20,387 nt of DNA from Capillimicrobium sp035565675. Its GTDB lineage: Bacteria; Actinomycetota; Thermoleophilia; Solirubrobacterales; Solirubrobacteraceae. A model generated the notes under the pieces. It saw only the letters and a list, made by a program, of their open reading frames with translations, ran no database searches and had not been told where the DNA came from. How positions within the stretch are numbered: the first letter of the stretch is position 1; the number at the start of each line of letters is the position of its first letter. The stretch is taken from assembly GCA_035565675.1 (NCBI GenBank), contig DATMSA010000104.1, positions 1-20,387 of the forward strand. The letters are read 5' to 3'. The translations under genes and the position numbers were made by a program. Shown here one piece after another: positions 14,443-20,387 of this stretch.

Positions 14443-14948
14443 GCCTTGCCCTCCGCCTCGTACTCGCGCAGGAAGCCCTCGAACAGGCGCCGGTGGCCCT
14501 CCTCGTCGGCGAGGATCGCGATGACCATGTCGTTGGTGACGGGGTCGACGCCCTCGGTCGCCTCGATGATCTGGTTGTAGTAGGCGATCGCGCCGGTCTC
14601 GGCCTCGATCACGCCGCGGATCACGTGGACGATGTCGGTCTGGTGCTCGGGCGGCTGCAGGTAGGTCTGCTCGGCGTGGAACTCCAGCGAGCCCGGCACC
14701 ACCCCGTAGAGCTCCTTGATGCGGTTGGCGAACTGCTGCGCGTGCCCGAGCTCCTCCTGGATGTCCCCGCGCAGGGACTCGATGATCTCCTGGGCACGCA
14801 CGCCGTCGGGGTTGACGGAGTTGGCGATGTAGCTCATCACCGTCTCGATCTCCATCCAGTACGCCTTCTTGAGCATCTCGATGATCTGCTCGCGCTCGGC
14901 GCGGTTGGCCTCGGCCAGGATGCCGTGCGTGTCGCTCGTGACTGCCAT
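14439..14948 (-). CDS. Ferritin-like diiron protein (bacterioferritin/Dps-like fold)
   Basis: Ferritin-like four-helix proteins oxidise or store iron and limit oxidative damage. The 169-residue product carries a full set of likely diiron ligands: Glu35 (MEIETVMSY), Glu66 and His69 (EELGH), Glu117 (EAETGAIAYY), and Glu149 and His152 (DEEGH). The two ExxH motifs and spacing match the bacterioferritin/rubrerythrin-like group. No haem-binding Met or rubredoxin cysteines are evident. I chose ATG (complement of 14946-14948) because GGAGG lies 9 nt upstream; the open frame extends further but is not coding-like. The gene diverges from the PfpI gene across 102 bp and converges with the DUF6766-type gene, sharing 4 bp at the stops. 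Whether it forms cages or dimers cannot be told from sequence alone. Confidence 0.87.
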   Translation of the reverse strand: MAVTSDTHGILAEANRAEREQIIEMLKKAYWMEIETVMSYIANSVNPDGVRAQEIIESLRGDIQEELGHAQQFANRIKELYGVVPGSLEFHAEQTYLQPPEHQTDIVHVIRGVIEAETGAIAYYNQIIEATEGVDPVTNDMVIAILADEEGHRRLFEGFLREYEAEGKA

Positions 14949-14973
14949 TCGGTACGTCCTCCGTGCAAGGGTG

Positions 14974-15002
14974 GGTTTTCGGCGGCGCCTCGCCCTGGGT
15001 AA
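14974..15002 (+). promoter_or_regulatory. Sigma-F/SigB-type promoter candidate for the PfpI gene
   Basis: GGTTT (14974-14978) and GGGTAA (14997-15002) are separated by 18 bp, or 17 bp if GTTTT is taken as the -35. This resembles the GGTTT...GGGTAT consensus of SigF/SigB-type sigma factors in Gram-positive bacteria, though the spacer is at the long end. Transcription would begin near 15009, about 40 nt before the PfpI start. A sigma factor of the right type is encoded 3 kb to the left. Confidence 0.5.
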
Positions 15003-15050
15003 TCCCCCCTGCACCCGTTTCCGAAGCGCACCGAAGGGACCTGACACGAC

Positions 15051-15656
15051 ATGGCCGATGAGCTGAAGGGCAAGCGGATCGCGATCCTCGTCGCCAACGA
15101 GGGCATCGAGCAGATCGAGCTGACCGAGCCGCGCACGGCGCTCGAGCAGGCCGGCGCGCAGGTGGACCTGATCGCCCCCGAGGCGGGCACCGTCCAGGCG
15201 TTCGACCATCTCGACAAGGCCGACACGTTCCCCGTCGACCGCACCACGCAGGAGGCGAGCGCCGACGACTACGACGGCCTCATGCTCCCGGGCGGCGTCG
15301 CCAACCCCGACACCCTGCGCATGCACGAGGACGCCGTCGCGCTCGTCGCCGACTTCGTCAACGCCGGCAAGCCGATCGCCGCGATCTGCCACGCGCCGTG
15401 GACGCTCGTGCAGGCCGACGCGGTCCGCGGCCGCACGCTGACGAGCTGGCCGTCGCTGCAGACCGACATCCGCAACGCCGGCGGCACCTGGGTCGACGAG
15501 GAGGTCGTCGTCGACGCCGGCCTCGTCACCAGCCGCGGCCCAGACGACCTGCCGGCCTTCAACGCGAAGATGATCGAGGAGCTCGCCGAGGGCGCCCACG
15601 AGGTGCACGAGCGCGCCGAGCCCGCGCGCTTCGAGAAGAGCGCGATCCTCTCCTGA
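15051..15656 (+). CDS. DJ-1/PfpI family protein
   Basis: DJ-1/PfpI proteins include intracellular peptidases, glyoxalases and proposed deglycases linked to carbonyl and oxidative stress. The 201-residue product has the family's nucleophile elbow AAICHAPW with Cys113 and His114, the partner glutamate in ANEGIE (Glu17) and the loop LPGGVANPDTLR. Length and motifs fit the PfpI/YhbO subgroup of class I glutamine-amidotransferase folds, usually active as oligomers. ATG 15051 begins after a GAAGGGACC leader; spacing to the G-rich part is slightly long, so ribosome binding is moderate. It is divergent from the ferritin-like gene and followed by Ku after 49 bp. A sigma-F-like promoter lies upstream. 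A tail of about 20 residues after EELAEGAHEVHE is not part of the core fold. Exact reaction unknown. Confidence 0.9.
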   Translation: MADELKGKRIAILVANEGIEQIELTEPRTALEQAGAQVDLIAPEAGTVQAFDHLDKADTFPVDRTTQEASADDYDGLMLPGGVANPDTLRMHEDAVALVADFVNAGKPIAAICHAPWTLVQADAVRGRTLTSWPSLQTDIRNAGGTWVDEEVVVDAGLVTSRGPDDLPAFNAKMIEELAEGAHEVHERAEPARFEKSAILS

Positions 15657-15687
15657 CCGAAATCCTGCGCGCGCGGCGTCGCGGATC

Positions 15688-15693
15688 GGGTAT
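15688..15693 (+). promoter_or_regulatory. Perfect GGGTAT -10 hexamer just before Ku
   Basis: GGGTAT matches the SigB/SigF -10 consensus exactly and lies 12 bp before the Ku ATG, so transcription would start only about 5-7 nt upstream of the start codon. No GTTT-like -35 is present at the expected distance, which lowers confidence. No Shine-Dalgarno precedes Ku, in keeping with a nearly leaderless message. Confidence 0.35.
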
Positions 15694-15705
15694 CACTGCA
15701 AGCCC

Positions 15706-16569
15706 ATGCCGCGCGCGATCTGGACCGGCGCCATCTCGTTCGGGCTCGTCACCGTGCCCGTCCGGCTCTACAGCGCCGTGAACCGCAAGACCGTCCGCTT
15801 CAACCAGCTCGACGCCTCCGACAACGGGCGCATCGCGCAGAAGCGCATCAACCCGCGCACCGGCGAGGAGGTGCCCTACGAGCGGATCGTCAAGGGCTAC
15901 GAGATCGCCCCGGACTCCTACGTGGTGATCACGAACGAGGAGCTCGACTCGCTCGAGCCCGAGAAGACCCGCACGATCGACATCGAGGACTTCGTCGACG
16001 AGTCCGAGATCGACCCGATCTTCTACGACCACCCGTACTACCTCGCGCCCGGCCCCGGCGGCGCCAAGCCCTACCGGCTGCTGCTGGAGGCGATGCGCGA
16101 GACCGGCAAGGTCGCGATCGCCCGGGTCGTGATCCGCTCCAAGGAGAGCCTCGTCGCGATCCGCCCCTCCGGCGACGTGCTGGAGATGTCGACGATGCTG
16201 TTCGCCGACGAGGTGTCCGACCCGTCGCGCATCGAGGAGATGCCCGACGCCGACGAGGTCAAGACGACCGACAAGGAGCTGGCGATCGCCAAGCAGCTCG
16301 TCGAGTCGCTCGCCGGCCCGTTCGAGCCCGAGAAGTACCACGACGAGTACCGCGAGCAGATCCTCTCGCTCATCGAGCGCAAGGCCGCCGGCGAGGAGGT
16401 CGTCGTGCAGGAGACGCCCGAGGAGGAGCCCGCCGAGGTGCCCGACCTCATGGCCGCGCTGCAGGCCAGCCTCGACGCGGTCCGCGGCGAGACCGGTGGG
16501 ACCACGTCCTCGTCGGGTCGCAAGAAGGCGCCGGCCAAGCCGCGTCAGAAGGCGGCCTCGAAGGGGTAG
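15706..16569 (+). CDS. ku: Non-homologous end-joining protein Ku
   Basis: Bacterial Ku forms a homodimeric ring that threads onto DNA double-strand ends and recruits LigD. The 287-residue product begins with the family hallmark MPRAIWTGAISFGLVTVPV. It continues with the beta-barrel ring segments: CxxH-free DASDNGRIAQKRIN, YEIAPDSYVVITNEEL, FYDHPYYLAPG and YRLLLEAMRETGKVAIARV. LVESLAGPFEPEKYHDEYRE marks the end of the core, near residue 220. A Pro/Glu-rich linker and a Lys-rich tail (GRKKAPAKPRQKAASKG) follow; such tails in actinobacterial Ku help DNA binding. ATG 15706 is fixed by the N-terminal motif. Topoisomerase IB follows after 15 bp with a strong GGGAGGGG site. No ligD gene lies in the window, which is unusual enough to note, although many bacteria keep the two apart. 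Confidence 0.95.
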   Translation: MPRAIWTGAISFGLVTVPVRLYSAVNRKTVRFNQLDASDNGRIAQKRINPRTGEEVPYERIVKGYEIAPDSYVVITNEELDSLEPEKTRTIDIEDFVDESEIDPIFYDHPYYLAPGPGGAKPYRLLLEAMRETGKVAIARVVIRSKESLVAIRPSGDVLEMSTMLFADEVSDPSRIEEMPDADEVKTTDKELAIAKQLVESLAGPFEPEKYHDEYREQILSLIERKAAGEEVVVQETPEEEPAEVPDLMAALQASLDAVRGETGGTTSSSGRKKAPAKPRQKAASKG

Positions 16570-16584
16570 GGAGGGGCGGCCACG

Positions 16585-17664
16585 ATGGCCGTCGCCACCA
16601 CGAAGCCCTCCCGCGCGCGCCTGCGCCGCTCCGACCTGACCGTCCCCGGCCTCACCCGCCGGCGGCGCGGCCGCGGGTTCACCTACCTGGACTGCGACGG
16701 CGAGCCGGTGCGCGACGAGGAGGTGCTGGCGCGCATCCAGGAGCTGGCGATCCCGCCGGCCTGGAAGGACGTGTGGATCTGCCCGTACCCGGGCGGCCAC
16801 ATCCAGGCGACCGGCATCGACGCCGCCGGCCGCAAGCAGTACCTGTACCACCCGCGCTGGCGCGCCCGGCGCGACCAGGAGAAGTTCGACGAGATGCTCG
16901 ACTTCGCGCGCGCCCTGCCGCGGATGCGCGAGCGTGTCGAGCGCGACCTCGAGGACCGCGACGACCTCGGCCGAGAGCGGGTGCTGGCGTGCGCGGTGCG
17001 GCTGCTCGACCGCGGCTTCTTCCGCATCGGCTCCGAGGACTACGCGGTCACCAACGAGACCTACGGCCTGGCCACGATGCGCCGCGACCACGTGACGGTC
17101 GATGCCACCACGGTCTCCTTCGACTATCCCGCCAAGCACGGCAAGCGGCGCGTGCAGTCGGTCGTCGACCCGGAGGTCGCGGTCGTCGTCCAGACGCTCA
17201 AGCGCCGCCGCTCGGGCGGCGACGAGCTGCTCGCCTACAAGCGCGGTCGCCGCTGGGTCGACGTCAAGTCCGCCGACATCAACGCCTACGTCAAGGAGGC
17301 GACCGGCTCGGACTTCTCCGCCAAGGACTTCCGCACGTGGGGCGCGACGGTCCTGGCGGCCGTGGCGGTCGCGGTCTCCGGCGGCGCGGCGGAGACGAAG
17401 ACGGCGCGCAGGCGGGCGGTCGTCCGGGCCGTCAAGGAGGTCGCCTTCTACCTTGGGAACACCCCCGCGGTGGCGCGCGCCTCCTACATCGATCCGCGCG
17501 TGTTCGACCGCTACCAGGACGGCCTCACGATCGCCGGCGTCCTGGAGGAGCTCGGAGCCGAGCCGGGCGACACGGCGATCCAGGGCCCCGTGGAGGCCGC
17601 GGTCATCGATCTGATCGAGGGCCACGAGAGCGCCGCGATCGTGCGCAACGGCAGCGTCCTCTAG
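16585..17664 (+). CDS. DNA topoisomerase IB, poxvirus-like
   Basis: Topoisomerase IB relaxes supercoils by a transient 3'-phosphotyrosine and needs no ATP. The 359-residue product has the two-domain bacterial layout. The N-terminal part contains FTYLDCDGEPV, IPPAWKDVWICPYPGGHIQATG and the YHPRWR motif. The catalytic domain shows Arg147 (FFRIGSEDY), Lys184 (YPAKHGK), Arg250 (KDFRTWGA) and Tyr301 (NTPAVARASYIDP). At the place of the vaccinia active-site His is Asn292, a change I recall also from Deinococcus topoisomerase IB. The rest of the active site is intact. ATG 16585 has GGGAGGGG about 7 nt upstream and lies 15 bp after the Ku stop, so the two are probably cotranscribed. The C-terminal 50 residues (EELGAEPGD onwards) extend beyond the core. 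Together with Ku this suggests a DNA-end or torsion-related repair unit. Confidence 0.94.
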   Translation: MAVATTKPSRARLRRSDLTVPGLTRRRRGRGFTYLDCDGEPVRDEEVLARIQELAIPPAWKDVWICPYPGGHIQATGIDAAGRKQYLYHPRWRARRDQEKFDEMLDFARALPRMRERVERDLEDRDDLGRERVLACAVRLLDRGFFRIGSEDYAVTNETYGLATMRRDHVTVDATTVSFDYPAKHGKRRVQSVVDPEVAVVVQTLKRRRSGGDELLAYKRGRRWVDVKSADINAYVKEATGSDFSAKDFRTWGATVLAAVAVAVSGGAAETKTARRRAVVRAVKEVAFYLGNTPAVARASYIDPRVFDRYQDGLTIAGVLEELGAEPGDTAIQGPVEAAVIDLIEGHESAAIVRNGSVL

Positions 17665-17886
17665 AACGTCATTCGGGATGGTCGTCATACAAACTGGCGA
17701 CAGGATCTGCAACAATCCGCCGCGCGGGAGGCCGCCGGCGTGTGGGAGCGTCGGACGCGGTCCTTCTCGGAGTCACGATCACGGATGACCGGCGCCGTGT
17801 AGGCCGTCGCACCGATCGAACCCAATCCGCCGTCGCCTCGAAACGCGACGCGATACGCGGGAGAGAGAGCAGGGGGTTCGAAACGG
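17665..17886. other. 222-bp intergenic region before the ABC importer operon
   Basis: This is the longest gene-free stretch in the window and is visibly less GC-rich than the genes. It holds a direct repeat CGTCAT at 17668-17673 and 17683-17688 (15 bp apart) and a short palindrome GCGTC-G-GACGC near 17749. A purine-rich run (GGGAGAGAGAGCAGGGGG) ends about 10 nt before the ATPase start and probably holds its ribosome-binding site. I see no convincing terminator for the topoisomerase gene and no recognisable riboswitch, for example none of the TPP signature boxes. A promoter is expected here, but no clear -35/-10 pair stands out. Confidence 0.5.
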
Positions 17887-18834
17887 ATGCAGGGCGAACG
17901 AAGCGCCCACCCCGGCGAGGGGGAGCCCGACGCGGAGGGGACCGTCACGGTCGCCGACGCGCCACAGGAGACCCGCTTCGCCAGACCACAGGAGGCCGAC
18001 GCGCGCCGTGACGCGCCCGGCGCGGGGTTCATCACCCTGCGCGGGGTCACCAAGCGCTACGTCTCGCGCGTCAAATCGACGCTGGCGCTCGACGAGATCG
18101 ACCTCGACATCCGCCGCGAGGAGTTCGTGGCCCTCGTCGGGCAGTCCGGGTGCGGCAAGACGACGATGCTGCGCATCCTCGCCGGCCTGATCAAGCCGTC
18201 CAGCGGCGAGGTCACGGTCGCCGGCCAGCCCCTGTGGCGCGGCGACCGGCGCGAGGACGACGCGCTCGCCAAGCTCGGCCTGGTCTTCCAGGACGCCAAC
18301 CTGTTCCCCTGGTACTCGGTCGAGGAGAACATCGCGCTGCCGCTGCGGCTGCGCAAGGTCGACAAGCGCGAGCGCCTGCGCCGCGCCCACGAGCTCGCCG
18401 AGCTGGTCGGGCTGAAGGGCTTCGAGCGCGCGCTGCCGCGCGAGCTGTCGGGCGGCATGCGCCAGCGCGTCGCGATCGCGCGCTCGCTCAGCTACCACCC
18501 CGAGATCCTGCTGATGGACGAGCCGTTCGGGGCGCTCGACGCGATGACGCGCGACAAGATGAACCTCGAGCTGTCGCGGATCGCGAAGGCCACGAGCGCC
18601 ACCGTCGTGTTCGTGACCCACTCGATCGGCGAGGCCGTGTTCCTGGCCGACCGGGTCGTGCTGCTGTCCGCCCGGCCGGGGCGGATCAAGTCGATCACCG
18701 AGGTCGACATCCCGCGGCCGCGGTCGCTGGACGCCACGACGACGCCCGACTTCCAGGAGAAGGTCCTCACGCTGCGCCACCAGCTCGCCGAGGACGAGGA
18801 GCGCCTGGCCCGCGGCGGGGGGGTGGAGTCGTGA
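17887..18834 (+). CDS. ABC transporter ATPase, NitT/TauT (SsuB/TauB-like) family
   Basis: This subunit powers import of small nitrogen- or sulfur-containing organic or inorganic ions. The 315-residue product shows Walker A GQSGCGKT (Lys91), Q-loop VFQDANLFPW, signature LSGGMRQR (187-194), Walker B LLMDEPFGALD (Asp211, Glu212) and the switch His245 in VTHSIGEAV. The FPW...ENIALPL pattern is typical of the NitT/TauT group. Residues 1-48 form a hydrophilic, Asp/Glu/Arg-rich extension before the usual first strand (FITLRGVTKRY), longer than in most relatives; the start could lie further in, but no better ribosome-binding site was found. The stop overlaps the permease start (GTGA), so translation is coupled. 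The substrate cannot be named from the ATPase. Confidence 0.92.
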   Translation: MQGERSAHPGEGEPDAEGTVTVADAPQETRFARPQEADARRDAPGAGFITLRGVTKRYVSRVKSTLALDEIDLDIRREEFVALVGQSGCGKTTMLRILAGLIKPSSGEVTVAGQPLWRGDRREDDALAKLGLVFQDANLFPWYSVEENIALPLRLRKVDKRERLRRAHELAELVGLKGFERALPRELSGGMRQRVAIARSLSYHPEILLMDEPFGALDAMTRDKMNLELSRIAKATSATVVFVTHSIGEAVFLADRVVLLSARPGRIKSITEVDIPRPRSLDATTTPDFQEKVLTLRHQLAEDEERLARGGGVES

Positions 18835-19622
18835 GCCCCACGATGCGCCGCCTGCTCCCGTGGATCAGCACGGCGCTGTCGGTCGTCGCGCTGATCGTGA
18901 TCTGGAAGCTCGTGATCGCGATCTTCGACGTGTCGCCCTACGTGCTGCCCCAGCCCGAGGACGTGCTCGTGGGCATGCGCGACCTGGCCGAGTCCAACGG
19001 CTTCTGGACCGACGTGCAGGTGACGCTCACCGAGACGCTCGTCGGCTTCGGCATCGCGCTGGTGCTCGGCGTCGGCCTGGGCACGCTGCTCGGCCGCGTC
19101 GTGTGGCTCGAGCAGGCGCTGCGGCCCGTGATCGTGGCCTCGCAGGTCGTCCCGAAGGTGGCGCTGATCCCGCTGTTCATCATCTGGTTCGGCTTCGGGA
19201 TCACGTCGAAGATCATCATCGTCGCGCTGCTGGCCTTCTTCCCGATCCTGCTGAACGTGATCCTCGGGGTGCGCTCCGTCGACACGGGCCAGCGGGACGT
19301 GATGCGCAGCCTGAACGCGTCGCGGTGGTCGACGTTCTGGCGCCTGGAGTACCACAGCACGCTGCCGTACGTGCTCGCCGGCATGGAGGTCGGCATCGTG
19401 TTCGCCGTCGTGGGCGCCGTCGTCGGCGAGTACCTCGGCGGCGACGAGGGGCTCGGCTACCGCATCGTCACGAGCCTCAACGCGCTGGACTCGGAGCGGC
19501 TGTTCGCCGTGATCCTGGTCCTGACGCTGATCGGCTTCCTGCTGTACCTGGTCGTGGTCGGGCTCAAGCGCCTGCTGATCCCGTGGCACGACTCGTCGCT
19601 GTCGTCCCAGCCGAGCACATGA
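18831..19622 (+). CDS. ABC transporter permease, NitT/TauT (SsuC/TauC-like) family
   Basis: This is the membrane channel of the importer. The 263-residue product begins at GTG 18831 overlapping the ATPase stop, with GGGTGGAG just upstream; ATG 18843 is an alternative. About six membrane helices are visible, starting with TALSVVALIVIWKLVIAIF. The family segments YVLPQPEDVL and SQVVPKVALIPLFIIWFGFG are present, as is the EAA-type coupling loop near SLNASRWSTFWRLEYHSTLP, through which the ATPase drives transport. AVVGAVVGEYLGG is also typical of SsuC/TauC-like permeases. One permease gene would form a homodimer, usual for this family. The next gene starts 35 bp later. The tail after the last helix is short and polar. 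Confidence 0.93.
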   Translation: MSPTMRRLLPWISTALSVVALIVIWKLVIAIFDVSPYVLPQPEDVLVGMRDLAESNGFWTDVQVTLTETLVGFGIALVLGVGLGTLLGRVVWLEQALRPVIVASQVVPKVALIPLFIIWFGFGITSKIIIVALLAFFPILLNVILGVRSVDTGQRDVMRSLNASRWSTFWRLEYHSTLPYVLAGMEVGIVFAVVGAVVGEYLGGDEGLGYRIVTSLNALDSERLFAVILVLTLIGFLLYLVVVGLKRLLIPWHDSSLSSQPST

Positions 19623-19657
19623 GCCGGCGCGCACCCGTACGAGGAGGAGAGACCCGA

Positions 19658-20387
19658 ATGCTCGACCACGACCGCCTGACGAGACGCCGCTTCATGGGCA
19701 ACGCCGCCGCCACGGTGGCGGGGCTCGGCGGCGCGAGCGTCCTGCTGTCGGCCTGCGGTGACGACGACGAGGGCAGCGCCACCGCCGGCAGCACGTCGCC
19801 GCAGGCGGCCAGCCTGACCGTCGTCAACATCCTGCCGCCCCAGCTCGGCTACGCGGCCGAGTACATCGCCGACATCGACGGCCACTTCGAGCGCGAGGGC
19901 GTGAAGGTCTCGGTGGAGACCGCGCGCGGCTCGGCGCCGGCGATCCAGTCGGTGCTGAGCGGCAAGGCGCTGATCTCGCGCGTCGGCATGCTCGAGTCGC
20001 TGATCCACATCGCCAACGAGGGCGCGCCGATCGTCAACGTCGGGCAGCAGACCCGCGTGTCCCCGCTGGCGATCGTGTCCTCGCCGGACAACCCGCTGCG
20101 CGAGCCCGAGCAGCTTCGCGGGCAGACGATCGGGATCCCATCCGAGGGCGGCACCAGCGAGAACACGCTCAACATCCTCATCTCGCAGGCGGGGATGACC
20201 GAGGACGACGTGCCGCGGCAGGTGACCGGCTTCTCGCCGGGCACGTACGAGCTGATCCGCAACGGGCGCATCGACGGCTTCATCATCGGCGCGACCCAGA
20301 TCGCGCAGATGGAGGCCGCGATCCCGGAGGCCGTGTTCCTGCGGACCGCCGACCACGTGACCGACGGCGAGATCTACATCACCTCGG
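19658..20387 (+). CDS. ABC transporter substrate-binding lipoprotein (NMT1/SsuA-like), 3' end outside the window
   Basis: This extracytoplasmic binding protein delivers solute to the permease. ATG 19658 follows a strong GAGGAGGAGA site. Visible are 243 codons, open to the window end. The N-terminus has a twin-arginine motif TRRRFMG (residues 8-14), a hydrophobic stretch and a lipobox LLSAC with Cys33, followed by an acidic GDDDEG linker, so it is predicted to fold before export by Tat and then be lipid-anchored. The mature part begins LTVVNILPPQLGYAAEYIAD and has GHFEREGVKV, LREPEQLRGQTIGIPSEGG and NGRIDGFIIG, the pattern of NMT1/THI5-like binding proteins for nitrate, sulfonates, taurine or pyrimidines. 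Specificity is not decidable. Tat-dependent lipoproteins are common in actinobacteria. Confidence 0.92.
   Translation, partial: MLDHDRLTRRRFMGNAAATVAGLGGASVLLSACGDDDEGSATAGSTSPQAASLTVVNILPPQLGYAAEYIADIDGHFEREGVKVSVETARGSAPAIQSVLSGKALISRVGMLESLIHIANEGAPIVNVGQQTRVSPLAIVSSPDNPLREPEQLRGQTIGIPSEGGTSENTLNILISQAGMTEDDVPRQVTGFSPGTYELIRNGRIDGFIIGATQIAQMEAAIPEAVFLRTADHVTDGEIYITS

Noticed and set aside
16565..16570. GGGTAG before topoisomerase IB as a -10
   Set aside because: It is made by the Ku stop codon, and the tight spacing with a strong ribosome-binding site points to cotranscription.
15559..17715. Minus-strand open frame of over 700 codons opposite Ku and topoisomerase IB
   Set aside because: A shadow of two unmistakable genes on the plus strand.
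17665..17886. Riboswitch such as TPP in front of the NMT1-like importer
   Set aside because: The conserved boxes of the TPP aptamer are not found, and no other known aptamer signature was recognised.
1..20387. CRISPR array, tRNA or rRNA genes, transposase or phage genes
   Set aside because: No regularly spaced repeats, no tRNA-like cloverleaf with T-loop sequence, no rRNA segments and no transposase or integrase motifs were seen.

Overview
The window is about 20.4 kb of very GC-rich DNA with almost no AT-rich spacer, and its real genes use G or C at nearly every third codon position. Together with an ANTAR regulator, a SigB/SigF-type sigma factor, a Tat lipoprotein and a Ku gene, this points to a high-GC actinobacterium. 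My best guess is the Thermoleophilia/Solirubrobacterales side of the phylum, but that is inference from gene style, not a database match. Genes are packed tightly, often overlapping by a few bases. I see no tRNA, rRNA, CRISPR array, insertion sequence or prophage gene.

Left part (1-4500): the 3' portion of a TopB-like type IA topoisomerase. It is followed by a winged-helix protein of the AlkZ-like DNA glycosylase superfamily with an unclear start, a secreted S10 serine carboxypeptidase, and a convergent gene for a small secreted protein.

Middle (4500-11114): a two-gene operon for an AddAB-type helicase-nuclease. The AddB-like subunit (997 aa) has a decayed Walker A motif. The AddA-like subunit (1200 aa) has a full UvrD-type helicase motif set. 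Both have a PD-(D/E)XK nuclease domain flanked by cysteines that could hold a 4Fe-4S cluster.

Regulatory and stress part (11107-15656): a 54-aa membrane protein; an ANTAR RNA-binding regulator with a decayed receiver domain, divergent from a SigB/SigF-type sigma factor; a HAD phosphatase; a 57-aa proline-rich protein; a 27-aa single-helix membrane protein; a duplicated DUF6766-type membrane protein; a ferritin-like diiron protein; and a DJ-1/PfpI protein. A sigma-F-like promoter (GGTTT, 18-bp spacer, GGGTAA) lies before the PfpI gene, and a perfect GGGTAT hexamer sits just before Ku.

Right part (15706-20387): Ku and a poxvirus-like topoisomerase IB form a bicistron with no ligD in view. After a 222-bp gap comes a NitT/TauT-type ABC importer: ATPase, permease, and a Tat/lipoprotein solute-binding protein cut by the window end.

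Taken together, most of the window is genome maintenance (two topoisomerases, AlkZ-like protein, AddAB, Ku) interleaved with general-stress functions (sigma factor, ANTAR regulator, ferritin-like protein, PfpI protein). A reasonable but untested reading is a chromosomal stress and DNA-repair neighbourhood partly controlled by its own sigma factor.
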